64,000 nucleotides of DNA, taken from the NCBI RefSeq assembly GCF_040869045.1, contig NC_090322.1, positions 81,863,675 through 81,927,674 of the forward strand, given 5' to 3'. The position numbers and the translations under genes are program-made. Positions 58,690-64,000 of this stretch are shown piece by piece. The notes under the pieces are model-generated. The model did not search any database and was not told the DNA's origin. It saw nothing but the letters and a program-made list of their open reading frames with translations. Each line of letters starts with the position of its first letter. The stretch's first letter is position 1. Source of the DNA: Eurosta solidaginis (taxonomy: Eukaryota; Arthropoda; Insecta; Diptera; Tephritidae).

Positions 58690-59195
58690 TTGGCGACCCA
58701 GCTAAACCATACCCAAATCACTATGATTTTTCAAATTGGTCCTACATGCTACAAGTCACCTTACTCAACTCCATTTACATAAAACATGATTGGCGCTTAG
58801 TGATAACGCCAGCTTACCACCTGGATGACAACTGAGCTGATTGACTGCTACTCCCTTGTGCGCTTCCCAATCTCCTTCAGTTGCCCATGTGTTATGGCGA
58901 GTGGCAGTCATGCGTCCATCATCACCACCTGATAACAAGTTCGAACTGTCGGGTATAAATGCGAGCGCATCGACGGTGCCCTCATGCGTTCAATTGATAT
59001 TTGTGTACTCCCCCGGTCGCATATTATACAGGAAGATCCGATTATCTGTAGCTGATGTCGTAACAAAATGCTGCTGCACGTCTGCACCTCCGATATACAA
59101 CTCGGATCCATGAGATCCAACACACCCGAGTGTTAGTCCGTGAACAAAATCAGAATACGTATATATAATCACGAAAATATAGACCTAGCTAAGAA
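58690..59195 (-). pseudogene. WD40 protein relic, PAK1IP1/MAK11 type
   Basis: On the minus strand the frame reads SDFVHGLTLGC near the start, then FVTTSATDNRIFLYNM, a TGA near 58992, then HEGTVDALAFIPDSSNLLSGGDDG, WEAHKGVAVNQLSCHPGGKLALSL, and after that SANHVLCKW and TNLKNHSDLG separated by stops. The order of blades and phrases such as AHKG followed by HPGGKLALS match PAK1IP1/MAK11, a nucleolar WD40 protein of 60S ribosome assembly. At least four in-frame stops show it is dead. The functional gene should be elsewhere in the genome. It lies on the same strand as the BTB-Kelch relic. Confidence 0.68.
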
Positions 59196-60431
59196 GGCGC
59201 GCTCTGGTTTGTTTATCAGGGGCTTCCTTTTATCAAAAAAAAAAAAAAAAAGATAAGCCAAAGAGTTATTTTCCTTGCCATTATTATTTTCATTTGGAAA
59301 AGTTAAGCCTTCTTCTCAACTCCAACTTGGTTTAGACTGTTTCGTGAACTATAAAGAAATAACTTCGAATTTTAAGACCGTAAGATTTCCAAGCCTTTCA
59401 ACGTTGTTTAGTAGCGTACACTTAACGGTGGAAGAGCTAATTGGAGATTTCAATACAATCTTTAAGATTGATAAAATAATTAAAGGAAGGGTCAGAATGT
59501 TTTTACGAAATAGTAATTCAACAAAATCAACGTTATGGGAAAACCGAAAACAAAAAAAATGAAAATTTCCAGAAATAATTATCAGCGTTGATGTCGCGTC
59601 AGGACTCAGACGCGAGCTGTCCCTAAATGATTGCATGACATGACCATTATGTCTCATTACGCTGCCAAATTGGCAGCACCGCACAGCTGTCTCATTCCAA
59701 CGATTGGAAGAGTGAGCAGCTGACAGCTCTACAAATTACCACACTCGATAGTGTAGGCTATTTCCGCCAGGATGTGTTGAAATCAACAAACACACCACAA
59801 TTTGTGATTCTCACACAACATGACCCAAATCAGCGAATAAAGGCCACTTTACATCTGTCGCACATTTATCTGCACGACGTCATTTGACTAGTCAGTTTAC
59901 AGTCATTCATAGGTTATATTCATAGCCACATTTGCATGGCCGTGGGTAAGTTTTGTGACCAAATTTTTGTAGGGCAATTGCAAGGAGCCGTGAAAATACA
60001 CGGGTAACTCGTGATACCATCTGCTAAACAAATGTAGCGTATATTACCGCATATTGCCTGTATTAGGCAAACAACAAAGAATGTAGTTTGTCTTCAGTCT
60101 ATATTCAATAATTTGTTAATTTTTATTTTTTTTCTCACCATTGGTGACTGCTTTCAATATCAGAATTTCATTATGATGAGAATATTTACCAAAACTAAAG
60201 ATACCTTTAGGCGTATCTCAATAAAATTATATTAAATATAACAGTGGTTTCAACCACTGCAAACACATCATTACAGCGACAGAATAACTCAATAAGATTA
60301 TTCGTTCCACACAACCCTTTATCCCGAGTACGCCAACCCCGACCTCAGCCACTTAAGCTCCTAGTACCGGCTCATAAGCCACCCAATCTAAGGGCATCTA
60401 CGAATGTTCTACTAACAATTTGATATTCCAG
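59196..60431. other. Sequence without recognised gene
   Basis: A poly(A) run lies at about 59236-59251. Palindromes GCTGCCAAATTGGCAGC (59661-59677) and a ~37-nt hairpin at 59685-59721 lie close together. A 95-codon ORF at 59275-59562 has no recognisable domain. The right edge, CTACTAACAATTTGATATTCCAG ending at 60431, written as branch-like ACTAAC followed by TTCCAG, looks like a splice acceptor for the next ORF. Confidence 0.35.
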
Positions 60432-61604
60432 AATGACTGGATTGTCCCAAAAACGCGCCAAGATGGAGGCAGCGCCCCCTGCCGGCTATGTCAAAAGTCG
60501 CACAGCATAAGGCTCTGCCCGATTTACCGGGGCATGACGAACATGGATCGACTAAAGACGATCATAGATTTGCGATATTGCACAAATTGCTTATCGCCAT
60601 TCCACCAACGGAAGACATGTCCCAGCGAAGATCACTGTCATCGGTGCAACGAGCAGCACCACATGTCAACACACCTCGACGACGTTCCACCACCGTCCCA
60701 CGAGAGCGATGGCGAAGAGAGCTCCGACGGAGCCCTATTAATCCACGTCACGGAACAAACCCTGTGGTGGGAAGCGGACGTCGCCGAGGAAGAGGTCGAA
60801 CGACGGGAAGATCCTAATTCAATGCTAGCCACGACACCACCGGGCGGTTAAGGACCACAACGTTTCCGACCGCTCCTACGGCATGAAAGGCCTTCAAACG
60901 CACAACGCGGGGATGGCGGGGAGACGCGTCCTTTCCCCCCATCGCACCGTTCTACCGGGGGGCGCCGTGGCGATGCGGAACTGCGTCCGTCCCGCTGGTC
61001 ACGGCGCTCAATTGGTAGGGCGGCCCCGTATAATGCTCGTAACCAAGTAACCACGCTCGCGCGCCAACCAACAACGCCAGCCGGCTTCAGAACAGGACGC
61101 CTCCGGGAGACGCCTCTAGCAACAACCATTACACGCGCATTTGTAGCCATAGCTCCAACGGCGGTCGTTCGGATAGCAGCAGGAGGGAAGCTGCACGCAG
61201 TACGCGCCCTTATCGATCCGTGCGCTCCGAATTCAATCATCGATGCGAATCTCGCGAAGGACCTCGGGTTAGAGCGTACCGGCACGTCCTATCACGTGAA
61301 GTGCACGCTTGTTCTGCGAGGGAAATACGGGGTAACGGGAGCAGTGACAACCCAGGCCACAGTGGTGTCGCGATATTCACGGCTTAGTCCGACAGCAACT
61401 CTGGATCCATCGGTAGCCACGCCATTCCAATTTATGAAGCTGGCGGATCCAGCTTTCCACCGGTCTACACCTGTCCGGCTCACACTAGGTGCCGACGTCT
61501 ACGCCAGCCTAATGGTTAGCGGCACACCACCGTCGAACGTCGGCGGGCTGCTGACTCAAGCCACCATATTCGGGTTGGTAGTGTCTGGAGCCCACCAGCA
61601 ATAA
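60432..61604 (+). pseudogene. Gag zinc-knuckle plus retropepsin-like ORF without RT
   Basis: One frame is open from 60378 to 61604 except for TAA at 60849-60851. Near its start are three knuckles in the same order as the BEL/Pao gag: CRLCQKSHSIRLC, CTNCLSPFHQRKTC and CHRCNEQHHMSTH. An Arg-rich basic linker follows. From ~61130 comes a DUF1758/retropepsin-like domain (VRALIDPCAPNSIIDANLA, then LADPAFHRSTPVRLTLGADVYASLM and TIFGLVVSG). The catalytic triplet is DPC instead of DSG/DTG, so proteolysis is doubtful. The frame ends 5 codons after VVSG, where full elements would continue into RT. A likely splice acceptor at 60430-60431 suggests an upstream exon. It may be a decayed element or a host-captured gag/protease gene. 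Confidence 0.65.
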
Positions 61605-61867
61605 TCGGGTATCTGTCCATTCAATAAGTAAAGTGCACTAAAATCAACCCATGTCTATTTCGACTAACATCTCTTTATTCACAGGAATCCCACGGAGAAG
61701 CGTCTGGCGTCGGTCGAATTATGTATCCTGGTCACACTATTTTTCTTCCATACGCATTTACAGCATGGCCTAAATTTAAGTTGAGATTCGTTCTCGCGAG
61801 CCCTTTGGGACTTGGTTGTTGGGGCTTTACGATCGTTTCGAAGTTGCTCGCCGCAAGGGGGCCGGCA
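61605..61867 (+). other. Spacer before the second BEL/Pao LTR, with possible polypurine tract
   Basis: It contains TCTTTATTCACAG (splice acceptor-like, ~61673-61685). It ends in CGCAAGGGGGCCGGCA directly before the LTR; AAGGGGG is in the place expected for a polypurine tract. Confidence 0.4.
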
Positions 61868-62414
61868 TGTTTAGGCCACAAGCCTAAATATGGCGGTGCA
61901 CCATCGTATTACCTAACTTTTTCTTTTCGTTGTCATTTTACCTCACATCTTTCATTTATACATATCGGTTTATACCTATAACTGTTTACCCCGCCGGATA
62001 ATAGTTAAGCCTAGGATTCGGCGGTGACCGCGTACAAAAGGCTTTTTACCTCTTTCACTTTTTTTGCGAACGTTTAAGAAACCGCCAGCAGCCAAGCCAC
62101 CGAAGGTAAGTCTTTCAACAATATTAAAAATTCTAAAATTCATTTCTGCACTTCCGTCTTCGGAAATATTGAATTGCCATTAAGTGGAGTAACTTTGCAT
62201 TTGCATTTACCTGTATTGGAATAAACATTATTGTGTATTTTTTTTCTAACGAGTTCATTGAATTGTGATTAAGTGGATTAACTTTGCATTTGCATTTACT
62301 TTTATTTGAATAAACATTATTGTGCATCCTTTATAACGTACTCGTTGTGTTTTTTTCCTTTCTTTTCTCCCCACCATTATTGCGAGCGCGCCCTATCTTC
62401 TTGCCGCCGCAACA
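61868..62414 (+). mobile_element. Second copy of the BEL/Pao LTR (547 bp)
   Basis: Same length and ends as 44630-45176, with ~13 substitutions. No primer binding site follows it (GGCACGCATATC), so it is not a 5' LTR. It is either a solo LTR with the 4-bp flank GGCA on both sides (61864-61867, 62415-62418), or the 3' LTR of the element starting at 44630 (flank GGCAC on both outer sides). Confidence 0.85.
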
Positions 62415-63251
62415 GGCACGCATATCGACTTTACCTCTCAAATAGTTTTTTCCGCATTACAGTTGTATATCGCTCTAAAATTATTTAATCCATCTTAAAT
62501 CGATACAGTGTCTTCTCTTGCTGTTTATCATAGCAAAACCTCTAAAGTTTTCGTATTTATCCCTATTTAAATTAATACAAAACGCAAAAAATATTTTTAA
62601 ATCTCCATACTTGCGTATACATACATACGGATATACAAAAGAAAGAAAACGACATAAGCGGTGAAATAAAATCTCGTGCACAGTGGTACAAGAGTGGTGC
62701 AGTGCGCGTAATAGCACTTTTCTCGCATTAAATTTGTACGCTATAAATTCTCAATCCCCATTAAGAATTTCGATAAGCTACTAATTTCTCGAAGCTAAAT
62801 AAGACTCCTCTAAGTCACACCGAAAACAAAAAACAAAAAAAAAAGACACCTTTTTAGATAATCTCATACGAATTAACTTCACGTATCAAAATTATAATAA
62901 TTTACCCCCGAGATACTTTTAATACGTATATATACATATATCTCACATAATTTTTCCCACGTATATTTAAACCACCCTCATATACACATAATATATATTA
63001 AATATAGTGCAAACGTAGCACAGTGGTCAAATTTGCTCAGTCTCACCCTCAAATAAATTTAACTTAAAAACTTTTTTTGGTTTTGAAAATTATTCTCTCT
63101 TGCTATTTAACGTGAATATTTAAACGTAACTCCCTCACATAGTTAAAAGCAAATACTCTCTATTCAAAAAAAAAAAAAAAAAAGTTGTCTCTCTCTGAAG
63201 TTAAATTTTTGTTAATTCTCATTTTTAAGCGTCATAAAACAAAGCTCAAAA
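62415..63251 (+). other. Non-coding region upstream of a BEL/Pao gag
   Basis: AT-rich with several short poly(A) and TATA-like runs. No LTR end plus primer site could be recognised. It is probably the leader of the element whose gag starts at 63252. Confidence 0.45.
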
Positions 63252-64000
63252 ATGAGTGGCGATGAAACCAAAAAAGGTGTCTCCAAAACTCAAGGAGTTA
63301 AAAGATTTAAAATCTCGTCTGCCCCCAAAAAATTTACATCCGAAACGGACAATTTTATGGAATATTGTGCTCGGTTTAGGTCGACGTCGCTCCAAAACAA
63401 CACGGAGTCCTCACTCAAAATAAAAAACCCAAACATAGAAAAATTCTGGAATAGAGTCCAAACCGTCTTCGATAAGATTGTCGAAACCCCAGATCAGGAC
63501 CTGCCCGAAGATTTTCCAACATCTGCTAATAGCATATACAGGTCCTGTCTCATAGCGTATGAAGACACAAAAGCCCTGATCGAAGACCAGCTTCAGTTGC
63601 TTAAACAAGCAAATGCCCCCGCTCCCCCTACCGTCACACCGGGTCCATCCGACAACTCTGGTATTTCGCTAAAAATCCCTCCCTGCGATACCGAAATATT
63701 TTATGGTGGTTATGAAAAATGGCCCTCATTTCGTGACATATTCACAGCCGTTTATATTAACCACCCGAAACTCTCCCAAGCGCAAAAATTGTATCACCTC
63801 AGATACAAAACCCAAGGAAAGGCAGCTCAAATAGTCAACCAATTTCCCTTGACTGATGACAACTTTGCCTTAGCGTGGGAAACCCTAAAGTCCCGATACG
63901 AGAACAGACGAGTTCTCGTAGATAACCAAATACGGGCCCTGATGAACTTAAAAACTATCACTACAGAAAACAGTGAAGACATTCAAAGGTTGCAATCGTC
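63252..64000 (+). CDS. gag: Gag of a different BEL/Pao element, intact, cut by window end
   Basis: The ATG at 63252 (CAAAAATGAG context) opens a frame with no stop for 249 codons to the edge. After a hydrophilic N-terminus (MSGDETKKGVSK) comes a predicted helical region (IEKFWNRVQTVFDKIVE, SIYRSCLIAYEDTKALIEDQ), a proline-rich linker, and the Pao gag core (CDTEIFYGGYEKWPSFRDIF, KLYHLRYKTQG, YENRRVLVDNQ). It aligns with the gag at 47309 but is clearly divergent and, unlike it, unbroken, so this is a separate and probably younger element. Its zinc knuckles and pol lie beyond the window. Confidence 0.88.
   Translation, partial: MSGDETKKGVSKTQGVKRFKISSAPKKFTSETDNFMEYCARFRSTSLQNNTESSLKIKNPNIEKFWNRVQTVFDKIVETPDQDLPEDFPTSANSIYRSCLIAYEDTKALIEDQLQLLKQANAPAPPTVTPGPSDNSGISLKIPPCDTEIFYGGYEKWPSFRDIFTAVYINHPKLSQAQKLYHLRYKTQGKAAQIVNQFPLTDDNFALAWETLKSRYENRRVLVDNQIRALMNLKTITTENSEDIQRLQS

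Noticed and set aside
62133..62327. 64-codon minus-strand ORF found in both BEL/Pao LTRs (also 44895-45089)
   Set aside because: It is produced by the internal ~90 bp LTR duplication; its repeated Lys/Cys-rich product follows the DNA repeat.
61868..62414. This LTR as the 5' LTR of the gag at 63252
   Set aside because: No primer binding site follows it, and the gag at 63252 belongs to a different BEL/Pao family from the element that carries this LTR at 44630.

Overview
The window is eukaryotic and looks like pericentromeric or other heterochromatin from a higher dipteran fly, possibly a tephritid. The evidence is the retrotransposon families, the TACATATGTA-rich AT spacers and the fly-like splice signals; species cannot be fixed from sequence alone. 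There is no prokaryotic gene organisation. Almost every protein-coding signal is a transposable-element gene, usually broken.

Positions 1-43511 are one long array of a ~275-280 bp AT-rich satellite (about 20 kb of satellite in total) interrupted by LTR elements. These are: (A) a full-length Ty3/Gypsy element at 7680-17207 with very long LTRs (1785 and 2267 bp), a tRNA-Lys-like primer site, an intact gag, a dead pol, a short third ORF and a 4-bp target duplication; (B1, B2) two nearly identical copies of a second Gypsy element (22975-29283 and 32024-38341) sharing one internal deletion that removed gag, the protease active site, the primer site and half the 5' LTR, while keeping an intact 293-aa third ORF where env would sit; and two copies of a ~650 bp solo LTR (18248-18919, 41343-41969). 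Shared flanks and shared lesions show that B1/B2, and probably the solo LTR pair, multiplied by segmental duplication with the satellite rather than by transposition. The satellite also holds a 1062-bp higher-order repeat and a ~660 bp inverted block.

Positions 43512-64000 are non-satellite. A BEL/Pao element begins with an LTR at 44630-45176, has a 2.1 kb leader with an array of small hairpins, a damaged gag-pol (47309-52528) and a 3 x 132 bp tandem repeat. A second copy of its LTR lies at 61868-62414. Between them are a MITE-like inverted-repeat element, a candidate branched RNA fold, minus-strand relics of two host-type genes (a BTB-Kelch gene with introns and a WD40 gene of the PAK1IP1/MAK11 type), and a gag/protease-like ORF with a changed catalytic triplet. 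The window ends inside an intact gag of another BEL/Pao element (63252 to the edge).

The most unusual points are the preserved third ORF of element B amid a dead pol, the 2-versus-4 repeat difference between the two LTRs of element A, the hairpin arrays in the BEL/Pao element, the satellite segmental duplications with a matching empty site, and the stand-alone gag/protease-like ORF. I see no complete new defence or metabolic system.
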